The notes: a model not told the origin generated them from the letters alone. A DNA stretch of 64,000 bases from Medicago truncatula (GCF_003473485.1 NC_053045.1:2816501-2880500), one strand, 5' to 3'; positions 44,842 through 58,362 are shown, numbered from the stretch's first letter. A program made the numbers and translations.

Positions 44842-47800
44842 CTACTTGTGTTGATGTCCTTCTCTACCTTCCTTGTTTTTGTTCCGCATGTCTTCTACAA
44901 CATGACTTGATGCCATATTATTTGAGGGTCCCCCAAGCCCCAGGCATGAGCCAAGCCAATTGGAGACTTCAGCCATCTCTCTAGGAACTGTATAATGACC
45001 AAGCCTACACAAAATAACAAGCCAAAAAGTGAAACAATTGCTTTAACTAATGTTTTAAAAATTAGACCGAACTGATCAACAAATCAATTTGTCGGTCGGT
45101 TCAAATCTAATGGTTTAATGGTTGAACTACAGTTGTTTCAACCAATTTTTTTTTTAAGTTTCTATTTTGTTTTAGTTTTTTATTTATCATCTAGTTTAAT
45201 CGTGGTTGAATCAATTGAACCATGATTCAGAGATTTCATTGATTTGATCTCAAGTATGATTTTTACAACACTACTTTATTATTTCATAGTTGAGTTAATT
45301 CTACTAAAAAATTATAATTTTTTTAAAAAACGGCTTACCCCTCATAGGATTTGAATGTTATATATTGAAACCCCGCTGAGCACAAGGATTGGGCTGACTT
45401 CTCTCCATATTTGTAGAGGACTACATCATCACCTGAAAAAAATGAATTTTAGATGTTAACTTAAATAAACTAGGCTAAACTGCACTTTTCGACTTTTCGC
45501 CATCTTAGTTTCAAAATGTTGCGATTTTGGTCCCCTATTAAAAAAATAAAAATTTAGCCGCTTTTGTTCCAAAATGGATGAGAAGACGCCACGTGTCCCA
45601 AAAAATGGGCCATAATCGCAACTTTTTGTAAAGATAAGGGGTCAAAAAGCATATTTCCCATATGTTAGGGGTCAAAAGATCATATTTCCCTATTCATGGA
45701 GTCATATTTTACATTTTTTTTTAATAGGGGACCAAAATCGCAACATTTTAAAATTTAAGAGATGAAAAGTGCAGTTTAGCCAATAAACTACTGCTATGCT
45801 TTCTGATCACATAAATAAATCACCATTTGAGCATTCAATGCAAATCATAGTAGTATGCACATAAGCTTATTAGGTTAATCAAGCAGAAGCTTATTGATAG
45901 AAGCAAAAGATATCTATATATGTAAATTCATTATGAAGTGGTAAAAAGAAATTTTAAACACCATTATCCTGTTGAAGAACTTTTGTGACTGATGGGAATT
46001 AAAATTTAATAAAATGTCAACAGAAATATTCAGAAATTCCTTAATCCATGCTTTGAGTCTAATGTAGTAAAAAAAAAACACAAACATGAACACAAAACTG
46101 AACTGACACGTAAACATCTATAATAATTTAAGAAAACATAAAGGAGTGAATATAAACATTTGTATCGATGTTATGTGTGTCTGACACACGTTGGACAACA
46201 AACATTCCTTCAATTTGAATTGTTAGTGCTATAATAATTTATAACCAAACTCCTACTCAAATAAAAAACTAAATGTCACATATTAAGATGTATAGTGACA
46301 TACTAATTCCATGGCTCAGAAAAACTGGTAATGAAGCAGCTCTCCTTCTTGCTTCATGTGATAATTCTATCTTGCTCTTTAAGCTCCTACATTAACATCA
46401 ATTGCAAACCATAGTGTCAATCATTAGAGTTTAGTATGTGACCACATGTTGACAACCAAAGATATAATAATGTGTACTAATGATCATTTTACAACTATAC
46501 TCGAAGGTGTTTGAACAACGTCCTTAAATTACAAGATCAAACTCGTATCACCTGACGTATACTTCATGAACATAGATAACCAAACATCGCTTGAACAATA
46601 ATATCGATATATACCTTGATCCCGGAAGCCATCCACTTAGTCCAATAACTGCTCTTAAGTTGAGAGTGTAGGGGAGGCCATTTCCATACCTTCCCATAGC
46701 AAAACAAGTTGCAGAATATAGAGCTGTTGCAGCACCCATACTGAAGCCTCCAATCCCAACTTTCACTATACCACAACAAAAATGATATTTTAGTGTCTAG
46801 AAAAATATCAATCACAAGTATCAAATTAATGTGCTTAAATGTAAACTTAGATAAATGAAATCTTTATATTATTGGGTTAATTAAGTAAATGGTCCTATAA
46901 ATATTCAGAATTTTGTTTTTAATCCATACAGAATAAAATCATACTTTTTAATCCCTGTGACATTTTTCTTAAGCATTTTAGAAACCAAAAATGTTGACGG
47001 AAAATTTTTACATGGACTAAAAATGTTGGTAGAAAATTTTACGGTGACTAAAAATGCTGATGGAAAATTTTATAAGGACTAAAAAGTACGATATTATTTT
47101 ATAGGAATTAAAAATGAAATTATAAATATTTATAGGGACTATTTACTTAATTAACCATATATTATTTAGCTTTGAAAGTACCATCAGCTGGCTCGGTTGA
47201 CAACAAATTTGCAATATGTGCTGCTGAGGCATCTAAACCCTCCCAATCATCTGGACCATCATCTGATAGTTCTCCCATATCAAACCCTGATCATTGTTAA
47301 ATAGCAAAATATAAGGCTATAATATACACTTAAATGTACATATTTAACAGTTACACAATTCTGATTTAATAAGGAAAAAAACTAAGAGAACAAGAGGGAT
47401 TTAACATTACATGCAGTGCAAGAAAAGCGACCAAGTATAGCTACAGGGCGGGTAGGAGCAGTTGGACAAATCCATTTTATCTGCATCATATAACATCATA
47501 AGGTTATTATCGAAATACTATAGAGCTACGCACGGACACAGGCACACATGTAGATACTGGTAATAATTTGATAAAATTGAAACGATTGAATGTAATCACA
47601 TGTGTTGATGTTGTTTCATATCGAACACTAACATGTGTCTTACACGACGATCCTTCAATTTCAAGTATGGATGCTAAAAGGTGAGAATGCAAACTTACAT
47701 TTGGAAGTGGAAGTGATTCAAGGAGCTGATATGAGCTGCAAAAATAAAACCAAGCTTAAATTTTTTATTATGTGTGTTTCATAGATTAGAATATAAATGA

Positions 47801-48795
47801 AGATAACAAACATCAATTAGGAAAACACATATTTTCTTGATAAAAATCAATAGATTAAAATGACCTTACTCAATGGTAATTTTTGTGACTATTAATTTTT
47901 TTTCTATTCATATAATTATTCTTCTGTCAATTTAAAAGGCATGTCAAGTACTGTACTAAAAAAAAGTCATGTCAAGTTACTCAATTTAGTAGAAAAACTA
48001 AGTTATAATGTGGTCCCTTAGTCCAGAATCTTAGTAGATACTCTTCCAAATCAAGCTTTCCAAAAAAATAACAACTTTTTCCAACAGAATTTATCCCAAA
48101 TAGAATCTCAATAGAAGGAAATAAGATAGACAAGGTGTAGGCCATGACCATATTAACCACATTTTACTGCAATATAAAAGTTTACAGCGTAACGGCCTTA
48201 AAAACAATCGTGACTGCAACGGCGTTTTAAAACTATGTCGACAGTGTTATAAAAAAAAAATGAGACATATGATATAACTGTATTGAAAAGATGGTATCCA
48301 TACCTCAAACCATTATCACCAAGACCATGCAGCCAAACTATAGTTGCTTGATGTTTTCCTTTAGGCCTCACTACATGTGTCTTACCAAACTCCAAATTAG
48401 TTCTTCTAGCAGTTCCACTACCTTCAAAGGGCATATAAAGTATAAAAATAGTTGATATTACAAAACATAGTAAGAAAGGTAATGTAATCAAGGTTTGTGA
48501 CTATGATTGTGGTCGCGACATCAATGATTTTAACGTCTCTATGACCGCATTTCGGCTGCATCAGTTGTATTTGAATATAATTTTTCACAATATCAAAGAT
48601 TGTAACGGTGGTGCCACAATTTAAAATGTTGACGATAAAATCGATAATCCTCCAAATTGGCCAAGGAATTTATCATTGATGACACATAAAAATGATGCAT
48701 GGATTATAAAATTGAATTTTCAAGAAAGGAAAATTTCTTGCACGTAATATGAAGAAAAACTAACCAGACCCCAATTGATAACATGCATGGTTCAT
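44842..48795 (-). CDS. acyl-protein thioesterase-like alpha/beta hydrolase, 9 exons
   Basis: Exons in transcript order: 48795-48765, 48421-48304, 47735-47699, 47480-47411, 47286-47182, 46765-46615, 46386-46304, 45432-45339, 45004-44842; all phases close, giving 283 aa. The fold shows in order: TIVWLHGLGDNG (oxyanion region), IKWICPTAPTRPVAILG, TAWFDMGELSDDGPDDWEGLDASAAHIANLL, nucleophile elbow G-F-S129-M-G, LSGWLPGSR, SHGISD200DVV and GLGH233YTVPREM. Ser129-Asp200-His233 form the expected triad. The family (phospholipase/carboxylesterase, LYPLA/APT) removes thioester-linked acyl groups from proteins or hydrolyses short esters in the cytosol; the plant substrate cannot be told from sequence. 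The tail after LGGPSNN is long and polar (HVVEDMRNKNKEGREGHQHK). Introns 5 and 7 each carry a Mutator-type MITE. Confidence 0.92.
45473..45781. mobile_element. Mutator-type MITE in intron 7 of the thioesterase-like gene
   Basis: GGCTAAACTGCACTTTTCGA pairs with GATGAAAAGTGCAGTTTAGCC-type sequence at the right end. A perfect 9-bp repeat AATAAACTA lies at 45464-45472 and 45782-45790. 309 bp, no coding sequence; contains GGGGTCAAAA direct repeats. Confidence 0.9.
46874..47157. mobile_element. Mutator-type MITE in intron 5 of the thioesterase-like gene
   Basis: GGGTTAATTAAGTAAATGGT pairs with ACTATTTACTTAATTAACCA. A perfect 9-bp repeat TATATTATT lies at 46865-46873 and 47158-47166. The interior holds four spaced GGACTAAAAATG-like repeats. 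284 bp. Confidence 0.9.
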
Positions 48796-49011
48796 TTTGC
48801 TGTTACAAATTAAACTTCTCAAAGCAACCTCAAACCTATTGAAGACAATCAGGTGACTATAGGAAGAGGTTTTGTAATGAAGAAAATGTAGAATGGTGAA
48901 GGCTATTTATACACAAATGAGTAAGGTGGAGTTGGAATAAAATAAATATTTGTTTGGTATGCCTCATTGTTGGAATAATATACAGTATACATCGATCGTA
49001 AACTGGATCGT

Positions 49012-49074
49012 AGTATTTACAAGTTGCATTATTTAAACCCTAAGTTTAAATAATGCAAAGTTATGGTAAATACT
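49012..49074. repeat. hairpin in the 5' flank of the thioesterase-like gene
   Basis: AGTATTTAC-AAGTT-GCATTATTTAAA is mirrored after a 7-base loop (CCCTAAG) by TTTAAATAATGC-AAAGTTATG-GTAAATACT. The inner 12-bp and outer 9-bp stems are perfect. It lies about 220 bp upstream of the start codon. Confidence 0.85.
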
Positions 49075-49079
49075 CTACT

Positions 49080-50575
49080 ATCGAAGACATAAGCACAATT
49101 GACCGAAGTTCATAATCAAATTACTTTTGGACCGAAGTTACTATTTTAACGATATGTGTGCAATTTTATATACGTGTAGTGTTCACATCACACCAGCTAT
49201 AAGGTGTGCTTAGAACCGCCTAAGAGAAAGAAAATCCATTAAAAGGAGATGCATAGATAAACAAAAGCATGAAACCTTTTTTTGGGGCAGAGAGAATCAA
49301 AGCAGATCAAAGCACATTCATCCATTCCTAAGGACTCACATATAGTAGAGAATCTATGCTTGTGGGCAGTGGCTATAAAATAAAGATAAATAGCAACAAC
49401 AAATGAAGAATATTGCTCAAAACAATAAAGAGTATAAAATCATGCTTGTAACTATCACAGTTGTTTATCAAATCCTTCTTGATTGATAGATGGATACCCT
49501 CAAGCTATATAGTTTTTTCATTTATCTTTTTCTTTACTTTTTTTTTTACTTCAAAAAAATCAACAAATCAACCAGGGTTGGATCTAACGAAAGAGATCAG
49601 TCTCCACAATATCGTGAACAAATATATGAATCCTAGCATAGTAGAAAAAAGTGTCCGCATTTAGTATCTGATCGTGCGTTAAACACGATTACTTCCCATG
49701 GAGCATATGAGAAATCATAAAAGAAAAAGTAAATCATCAAAAAATATTTATATTGGAAAAGGAACATGAACTTTTAGGTACTATTTTCCTTCCCCTACTT
49801 TCTAGTTCTTATATATAATAACTAAAAGCTCAGTAACTTTGATCTTAAATTAGAAGTGACGAGAAAAAGCACCTAGGTCTTTTACTATAAGTAACCTTCC
49901 CTCTCACTTGCTTTCTTGTTTGCCACTTGAAGAAAAGTTTTGTTTTTTTTTCATTGTTTATAGTCATTCATGAGAAACAGCACAAGTTCAAAGCACACAC
50001 AAAATTAAATAACTCTAAACATATTTAACTGCAAAATAACATCATAGATTCTTCATTTATTATAAACACAAACATAGTACCTTCTTAAAGAAGAAGGAAC
50101 CTTAAGAAGCATCAGATAATATGCAAGGCCATTGTTTGCAAAATCTCAATTCTAAATTATTAGTAGATGTTTGCTTGTCTTTTTTATTGGTCTAGTAGAA
50201 AATAATTTAGGGCGCATTTGAAAGAGCTTACTTACTTACAACTTTTATGAGTTTATCTTATGATCTAAATAAGGAAAATGCTAACTTATGCCTCAAGATA
50301 AGGATCTAAAAATAGAATTAAAAATTAAATATTGCATTGAAGAGATAACTTTTTAAGCTTTAAGATTCTAAATGCACAATTTCCAAAATTTAATTTCTAT
50401 ATTTAATTTTTTTATCTTGTGCCTTTAGGGCATAAGTTAGCAAAACCCTATAAATAAATATAATTGTAACTTTTTGAAACAACTTATAAATATAGTAGTT
50501 TAATACATCAAACATTGAGTTAAGCTTCAAAATATTTGCAAGTACACTACCTCACCAACAAGCTCGCAATTGTAC
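49080..50575. other. intergenic, no gene seen
   Basis: AT-rich sequence; no coding signature on either strand. Confidence 0.45.
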
Positions 50576-50583
50576 CACGCGGC

Positions 50584-51203
50584 TAGGGATGGCAATTGGA
50601 CCCAGATCCAATGGATACCCACAAAAAATATCCACAATGGGTAGGGTAAAAACCCGCTTTTATGGATCTGGACACGGGTACGGGTAATACCCACAAAATT
50701 AAATGGGTACGGGCACGGGTAAGGGTACTATATTACCCAGACCCGCAACCCGCATATACATATTTATATAATATATCATAAATTATTATTATTATTTTTT
50801 TATGTATAATTAATTAATTTATTTAGCTATTTCAGCTTAAACCTAAACTTAAACCAAACAACTGCTTAATACAATAACAACTCCATTATGCCGGTGTATA
50901 ATTTTTTAGGGATATTTTGGATGTTTTCTATTTGACTAAATACCACGATTCATATTATTTTATGAGTTAATTTTAAAAAATTGGGATCGTAGTTTTATTT
51001 CATTTGTGATATTTTTTTTTTCATAGTTAAAGTGCGGGTAATGGATGCGGGTATGGGCACTGAGGTACCCATAGGGTATGGGGAAGGGGACTAAAGTTGT
51101 TGCCCACGAGGGTACGGGCACGGGTACGGGTATTTTTTATAAATGCGGATATGGGGACGGGCACTGTAGTACCCTACCCATTGGGTACCCATTGCCATCC
51201 CTA
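50584..51203. mobile_element. hAT-type non-autonomous element
   Basis: TAGGGATGGCAATTGGACCC at the left end and GGGTACCCATTGCCATCCCTA-type sequence at the right end are inverted. The flanking 8-bp repeats CACGCGGC (50576-50583) and CACGCGGT (51204-51211) match at seven of eight positions, the size made by hAT transposases. The arms are rich in GGGTACGGGCACGGG-type repeats and stand out by GC from the AT-rich centre. Confidence 0.85.
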
Positions 51204-51211
51204 CACGCGGT

Positions 51212-52850
51212 GGTCCAATTGCTCCAAGCACATTCCGGCCACCTAAGTTAAAAAATAACTAATTCATAAACACTTTTATGATAAACACTTCATAAGTACT
51301 TTTTTTTTAACAATTAAACTTAATAAGTACTTAATTACAACGTTCACCCCAATGCACCTTGAGTTGACTCCAATTTCTCTTGACTCTTAAGTCTTAATCT
51401 TGTTCTTTTGCAAAACTCCAACTTGATATTTGGTTTAATTAAAACTAGCCAATTATATTTATATCAACGGTTAAACTATAACTGGGTCCGGGTCAACCAA
51501 TCTAAGCTATGACTTTAACCTCAAAATGTCAAAAAAACATCTAAAGAATTCAATTTTTTTCAAGCAACAAGTGGTTAGAAATTCACTTTTAAGATTAATG
51601 ATGAGTCTGAACCTTAATTCTTACATATATTATGCGAATTAAGATATACTCGTGGGGACAATTCAATCAGTGGCGGATCCAGAATTTTTGTATAGTGAGG
51701 GTCAAATTTAACCTAAATTACACTAGAAGTCATTTAAGTTTGAGGTTTATTACAAATAAGTTTTTTAAATTATTTTCTTCACACATAAGTTCTTTAACTC
51801 TTCAACTGTTTGCACCGTTACCTCTTCCATTAAAAAAAGTTGAGGTGGATCTTAAGTGTTGACGTGGCAGATCCACATCAACAGGAAAAAATAATATTTT
51901 TGGTTCATGTGATATTTGTAAAATGATACCTTCTTGTATGAAAACATTACAAGTAAAAAAATAGACAGGAAAAAATAATAGTAAAAAAATAAATAATAGT
52001 AATCTTGTATAAAAACATTACAAGTAATAAAACAACACACTTGTAAATATCGATCTAAAAGATATTTATTTTATACCTTTGTACCTAATTTTTTTATACC
52101 TTAAAAAGAAATCACTCCCTCCTTGTAACTTCAATTTGAAAGAAAGTGACTAGTCTCCTTTATCGTTATTCATTAGATTAGATGAAAGGTGATGTGTGAA
52201 CCTTTGAACCTATTCTATTCTTATGCCAATTACTTAATTTGGGTTTTGATTATTACTTATGCTTAATTGCTTAGGGTTTATAAGGGAGCAGAAATGACTA
52301 AAGTCCAAAAGCACATATAATAAATCTTAAAAAGAATTTAGAATATTTAGTTGTCATTTCGATTATAATTCTCAGTGCTGAGCCTTTCTTTCATTTTGTT
52401 TTGTTCCTAAGTTATTCAGATTCAAGACACATGAAATCCAAATTTTAGATCATAGAGAGAGAGTCCCCTTATTTACAACTTTTATTGTCCAACTTTAATT
52501 AATAATAAAAGTATATTTTAAATCATTTCAATCTATTAAGTTACTTACAAACATAAGACTAAAGAACTTACACCTATTTATTTTTTAGAAGAAGTATTTT
52601 AGCAAAATGTATAGGATAACAATTTTTTAGTTATAACTTATTAAAAGACTTTAAAAAATAAGTCGATTTAGGTTAACAATCTCTAAATAATATAATTTTT
52701 CATAAATTTTTGTTATGTAAATATCTCTTATGTGTCCTGACTTTTTGTTTATCTTATATTTATTTTTTGATTTTATTTGATTGCAATATAGTAAATTAGG
52801 AAAGACATTTCATTATATATTTGGAGATATTTTGATGATATATATTATTT
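51212..52850. other. intergenic, no gene seen
   Basis: AT-rich. A CAGTGGCGGATCCAGAATTT motif near 51669 resembles the end of a dispersed plant transposon family, but no second end was found. Confidence 0.4.
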
Positions 52851-53465
52851 GATAAAATTACATAATTCGTCTATTAACTTAATTTTATGTAATATTTTCA
52901 TCCTTTAATTATTATTTTTTCCGATTTAATCTTCTATGTTATTAAACGTCAACACCGTTATCCTTTTTTTTAAGAAAAAAGACCCATATCTTCATCATAT
53001 AAACTTAGAAATCCAGATTTTATTTACATAAATTCAAAAACCCCAAAATTCATTTTTCTACGTAACTTTAATCATCTTTCTTCCACTCATAAAAAAAATC
53101 AAACATAACCAAAACTAAAAAACAACCATATTCAAATTCCAACTCGGTACTCAAATAAAAGAAACTGAAGAAGAAAAGGTGAAAATCATTTTATGTTGTT
53201 GGAGTGTTAGGTTGATTGATGAGAGAAAAACTAAAAAAGATGAAGTTTTGATGAAATTCTGTGTTTTTTTTTTTATTAAGTTGTGAGTTTTATGATGATT
53301 TTTGTGGGTTTTTGATGAGTTTTTTTTTTTTTTTGGCTTTTTAATGAAAAAATTAACGAAGTTGACACTTTATAACTATAACATAAAAGACTATACCAAG
53401 AAAAAAAATTGATAAATAACAAAAATATTATTTGGAATAAAGTTAAAAGATGAATCGTGTAATTT

Positions 53466-53468
<3 letters not shown>
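52851..53468. mobile_element. TIR element related to the 15783 MITE
   Basis: GATAAAATTACATAATTCGT ... TTAACTTAATTTTATG at the left end pairs with AAAGTTAAAAGATGAATCGT and GTGTAATTTTGC at the right. It is the same family as 15783-16128 but larger. The right end abuts an (AT)n run that obscures the target duplication. Confidence 0.6.

Positions 53469-53503
<35 letters not shown>
53469..53503. repeat. (AT)n microsatellite
   Basis: About 17 uninterrupted AT units. Confidence 0.95.
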
Positions 53504-53506
<3 letters not shown>

Positions 53507-54175
53507 CGATTAATGAATTATATTAAACGATAAATTGTTTGGAAAAAATTCGATTTTTAGGTGAAATAATTTTTAATAAGACTTAACAGTTAACTTAACT
53601 TAACTCTCAATCAATCCAGTTTACCACAAGCTCCTTCCCATGAGAATAGGAGAATTAAGGCCAAACTAATTTATGATTTTTATCTTGCATACAATCAAGT
53701 TATATTTATTTAAATATTTTTTGGATTATTCTTGTCGTCCCTTAACTTAATTTCAATTAACGATTTTTTATTTATCTCATTTTTTATGTCATTTTAATCA
53801 ATTTACATATGAATTTTCAAAATTCTAATATATGATTTTATTTGGTTACGAGCTCTTAGTATTCAAATACATAATCCTTCGTTTATGTTTTGATATAAAT
53901 TTTAAATTTGATGTTTGAAAATCAATATACAAACGTATATAAAAGACAAAATTGACGTGAAGAGAAAGAATAAAAAACACAAAATGTTGTCTGAAATTAT
54001 GTTAAACAGGTATGTACGTTTTCCATAATTTGTCTATATATTCAAAAATATATATATTTCTGGTGTTTTAACTTTTTTTAGATAATAGATAATGAAAGAA
54101 AAATGAGCATTCATGAGAAACCTTAAATATAATATTTCTCTAATCTATCTCTTCTTGTGCCTTTAAGAATTAAGA

Positions 54176-57170
54176 ATGACAGAGAATTGGAATCACACTG
54201 CTCTTCTTGTAATCGACATGCAGGTAGCTGTTTATTATGCTCTGTCTCTTTACTTATGATGTTTTATTTTTTATTTTTGTAGAAATTAAGGATTCTGTTT
54301 CTGGGTTTGTTTGCAGAAAGATTTTATAAAAGATGAGAGTCCTGTAAATGTAAAAGGAGGGAAAGATGTTGTCCCAAATGTGATCAAGGCTGTGGAAATT
54401 GCTAGACAGCGTGGAATTCTCATTGTTTGGGTAATTACTGTTAACTTCCTTCCTTTTTCTTTGTTTTGGGATTTACCTAAGTATGTTGTTTAGTTGTCGT
54501 GTGAGTGATTTAGTCTCACATCGACTACGGATGAATGAGTTCGATGTTGGATTTACCTATATTCCCAATGCTATAAGGTTTTGCGTGGATATGTGGTGTC
54601 AAAGTTCTTGGCGTGTTCAATCATTAGCCGTGTTGTTGCTCCCGACACTCCCCAAGACTTCGAAACATATGTACACATCACTATTAATGGATCTCACTTC
54701 TCCAAAGTGAACAATTCACTTTAGTGTATAAAATGAGTATAATCCAGGACAGGTCAGGACAGAACAATTCACGTTTGATTTGCTAAAAAATGAAGGACAG
54801 GACAGAACAACTCTAGTTGTCCAGTGTTTGATTTGTAAAACTCTTTTAGGTACAGGACAAACTGGAGGCAAGGGACAGGACAAAAACTCATATTTTTGTC
54901 CCTCACCAAACCACATCACAACTTTTTGTCCACGTACAAGTTGTCTAAAATACCAAAATAGCATTTTGTCCCTCAAAAATCGTATAAAACAAAAAATTAC
55001 TCAATGTCATAAAAAATTTGTCCTGTGCTGTTCTGCCTTGTGCTATATTGTTCTGTCCAGTACTTGCTGTTTTGCAAACCAAACACACCCAATAGCACAA
55101 ACACATCAGATTGAAGGCATGGCGGTGTCATGTGTATAAAATAGACTGTAAAGTGAGTATTATAAGCAATTGACTATGCACATGTATAACAAATCATTAA
55201 ACGGTTGAAATATTAACCTCTCTACTCAATACTCAATTTAGAGGAGCGAAATTCAATATTAATGGTATTATAGTTGTGAGTAATCAAATTTTATGTAAAT
55301 ATTCTGCTAGCAAAGGTGTTTAAAAGTATATAAATTAAGCCTGATTCATTCACTTGTTTGTGTATTTTAGGTTTCATTAGATTTTTTCTAAGCATGTATT
55401 CAAACACATTTTTGTAAGGGTTTTAGTTATTAATAGGTGTCTTGTGTACCTAAAAATACCTATGTACTAGTGCATTCATAAATCAAGTCAATAAATCTAA
55501 GCAAGTGATATTTCTAAAGAAAGTTTGATTGTTCTCTACTTTATTTCATCCAAAAGGATGTAATTGTCGTTAACCACATCAATTTGATGCCACAACCACA
55601 TTAGGACATGATTGAGGACTTCATCAGTTGCAGATATTCAACAAAGTAGTTCTGTAATTGCTGAATTGTGTTTCTTTCAAATTGTCTCAGGTAGTACGCG
55701 AACACGATCCCTTGGGAAGAGATGTTGAACTCTTTCGTCGGCATCTATATGCAGAAGGGAAAGTTGGTCCGACCTCAAAAGGAACTGAAGGTGCAGAATT
55801 AGTTAATGGACTCGTTATTAAAGAAGGGGATTATAAAGTTGTGAAGACAAGGTTTAGTGCATTCTTTTCTACACACCTTCATTCATTCCTTCAAGGAGCA
55901 GGAGTCAATAGTCTGGTGGTCACTGGTGAGTAAACAGTTCTAATGTATAATATGAGCTTACAGTTTTATGTTTATGTACGTATGGATCGACTTATTTGAG
56001 CTTATCTATTTACATAAACACTTATGCGACTCTTTGTGAAGGCTTATAAAAACATTTTATGACATATTCATAAACTCTCCATGACAACTTATTAAAATAG
56101 CTTATATAAAAACAATTTTATTTTATTTTTTTGTTATAGAAAAACTTATACATAAGCACGTACGATAAGCGCTTATGCTATAAGTTCTTAATTAAGTTGT
56201 TTATCTTAACAATATAGAACTTTGTTTGTAGGTGTTCAAACTCCAAACTGTATCCGGCAAACTGTCTTTGACGCTGTAGCATTGGATTATCAACCTGTTA
56301 CTGTTCTTGTTGATGCTACAGCAGCAGCCACACCTGATATTCATCTTGGTATGTATTATCAACTTTAAGTGTTGCATTTGATGGAACTTTATTTGGATAA
56401 TCATCTTAAAAAGACTCTGTCATACATGTTAATAGTAAGTAATGGTTAAATTTTTTGTGTTGTCTTTCGATAGAGTATCTGTTAGATCCAAATTCCAAAT
56501 ATGTCCAAGAAATTGTTTAGAGAGATATATAGGTCTCTGATCTATGTAAATTTGTGTTACCATTAGTTCGGCATATGATTACTAGAGTTTGTCCGTTTTA
56601 TGAAATCGTACTAGTATTAGAAATTTGGAGATTAAAAAGTTCAAAGTCTCACATTGGACAGTGATACGACATAAGTAGTGATCCTCACTCTTTTTAGCTG
56701 GTTTTGCATGGTTAAGTCAGGTATAATCCAAATTCTAAGATGGTTCATTATTATGTATGAGAGGAGTGTAGTATAATGTCAGGTATAATCCAAATCTGGA
56801 TAATGTAGTATAATGCCATACACATGTGTTGACATGTTTGCATGTTTAGGACAATATTGTTGTAAAGAGCAAAGACAAAATTTCTTGCCAAGTTTTAACC
56901 AAATCCTGAATTTACATGGTTACACTGGCGACTTAAGATGATGTGTACACTGCACTTCTTTAAATTCAATTATATTGTGGCTGTGTTCCGATACTCGAGC
57001 TTCCCTCAAGGCAGGTAGATTTTGCTGCTTTATAAACTAATTTCATGATCAAAGTTGATTACAGTCTAATGATGACTGATATTTGGGTGGTTTCAGCCAA
57101 TGTGTTAGACATGAAAAATATAGGAGTTGCAACCCCTACATTACAAGAATGGAGCGAATCCAAAGCTTGA
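54176..57170 (+). CDS. isochorismatase-family hydrolase (nicotinamidase-like)
   Basis: Exons 54176-54223, 54317-54430, 55691-55925, 56232-56348 and 57097-57170 join in frame to 195 aa. The core reads ALLVID14MQKDFI, a helix VVPNVIKAVEIARQRGILIVWVVREHD, K106TRFSAFFSTHLHSFL and VVTGVQTPNC139IRQTVFDAVALDY, then VDATAAATPDIH. Asp14, Lys106 and Cys139 are the expected cysteine-hydrolase triad, all present. The family hydrolyses nicotinamide, isochorismate or ureidoacrylate-type amides. This protein most resembles the plant group related to Arabidopsis At3g16190, for which nicotinamidase activity is doubtful; the substrate is open. It lacks an obvious transit peptide, so a cytosolic site is likely. 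Intron 2 (1.26 kb) contains a MITE-like element. Alternate start excluded: the ATG precedes the conserved first strand by the usual seven residues. Confidence 0.92.
54771..55086. mobile_element. MITE-like element in intron 2 of the isochorismatase-like gene
   Basis: ACGTTTGATTTGCTAAAAAA followed by GGACAGGACAGAACAAC is mirrored by GTTCTGTCCAGTACTTGCTG and TTTGCAAACCAAAC at the other end. Several AGGACAGGACA repeats are included. No clear target duplication. Confidence 0.6.
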
Positions 57171-57386
57171 TCTGTTAACTCTTTGCATCATGTGGTGTTC
57201 AATTTCAAGGTTCAAAGGCGTTGATATCTTTTGGATAGCTGCTAAATGGTAAATCGAAATAAATTATGTATACTAAGTTACTTGGTCGTCATGCCGTGAA
57301 ATAATATATTCAAATATGCATTATTTGTATGTAACACTGTAAGTGTGTATCTCTATATTTATCTTATTTGTTACGCAAAAATCAAA

Positions 57387-57685
57387 GGGGAAATTGCACT
57401 CATCTCCCTTTGAGATTTCATTGAATTTCACAAAACATTCCCTCTAGTTTTAAACTCAACACTTTTCTCCCTTGAGGTTAACACTGTTAGTCAAATAACG
57501 TTAAATATGTTATTGTTTTGGGATTCCCTTTCTGCGAATTTCAACCACGTCCTTACTTCCTTCTTTTTCACGAAAGCAACAAACATGCACTGGAATTGGA
57601 GGGTGGGAGCGTGTGTTTTCTCATAGAGGACAAACGACATTAAACAAAAGAACAAAACCTCAAGGGAGATGAGTGTAATTTTCCT
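57387..57685. mobile_element. Mutator-type MITE after the isochorismatase-like gene
   Basis: GGGGAAATTGCACTCATCTC pairs with GGGAGATGAGTGTAATTTTCCT. A perfect 9-bp repeat AAAATCAAA lies at 57378-57386 and 57686-57694. It begins 217 bp after the stop codon. Confidence 0.9.
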
Positions 57686-58076
57686 AAAATCAAATGCCAC
57701 AGACACTATTTAACATCAAAATTTTGATATAAAAAATCGTTTCTCTACTTGGTAATGTACAAGAACTGTATACACATCCAACAACTTAATTTTGTCTCGT
57801 GTCTGAAATTACAAGTATACTTTGCTTTGCAAAAAAATCGAAGTCAAGTGTGAGCACCATGAATCATGATAAGCTTGTTATGAATGTCTTTGTTGACCTT
57901 GAGATTGCTCATGAGACGAGCAGTCCCCGTTATCAAATATTCACAAGTTACACAATGATTAGAAAAAAATATATGAATGGAACCTGCATTTTGTTGTCCA
58001 GCCCCATATTCTTTATGAGGAATGATATGTGAACAACTAAATTATACAACCAACAACTTACTTGCTATTTTTAATA

Positions 58077-58360
58077 CTCCATCCGTTTCAAAATGAGTGT
58101 CGCTTTAGCCAATTGCACACATATTAAGGAATTGAATAAAGTAGTCAAATGTCATAACAATTTTACCAAATTATCCTAATCAACTATTGGTGTGTTTTTC
58201 ATTAAAGAAAAAATAATACTTTGGAAGTAGTATAACATAGTATTAACTGAAGGGTACTGTTGAAAAGAAAAAGTTATTATTGCATTGGAAACTGAAAATG
58301 ACATTCATTTTGAATTTTTTTTTTTTTGCTAAAACGACACTCATTTTGAAACAGAGGGAG
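58077..58360. mobile_element. Stowaway-type MITE
   Basis: CTCCATCCGTTTCAAAATGA pairs with TCATTTTGAAACAGAGGGAG, with TA at 58075-58076 and 58361-58362. Subterminal GTGTCGCTTTAGC pairs with GCTAAAACGACAC. Confidence 0.8.
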
Positions 58361-58362
58361 TA

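Noticed and set aside
54716-55139. Overlapping frames on both strands in isochorismatase intron 2
   Set aside because: They follow the AGGACAGGACA repeats of a MITE-like element within the intron.
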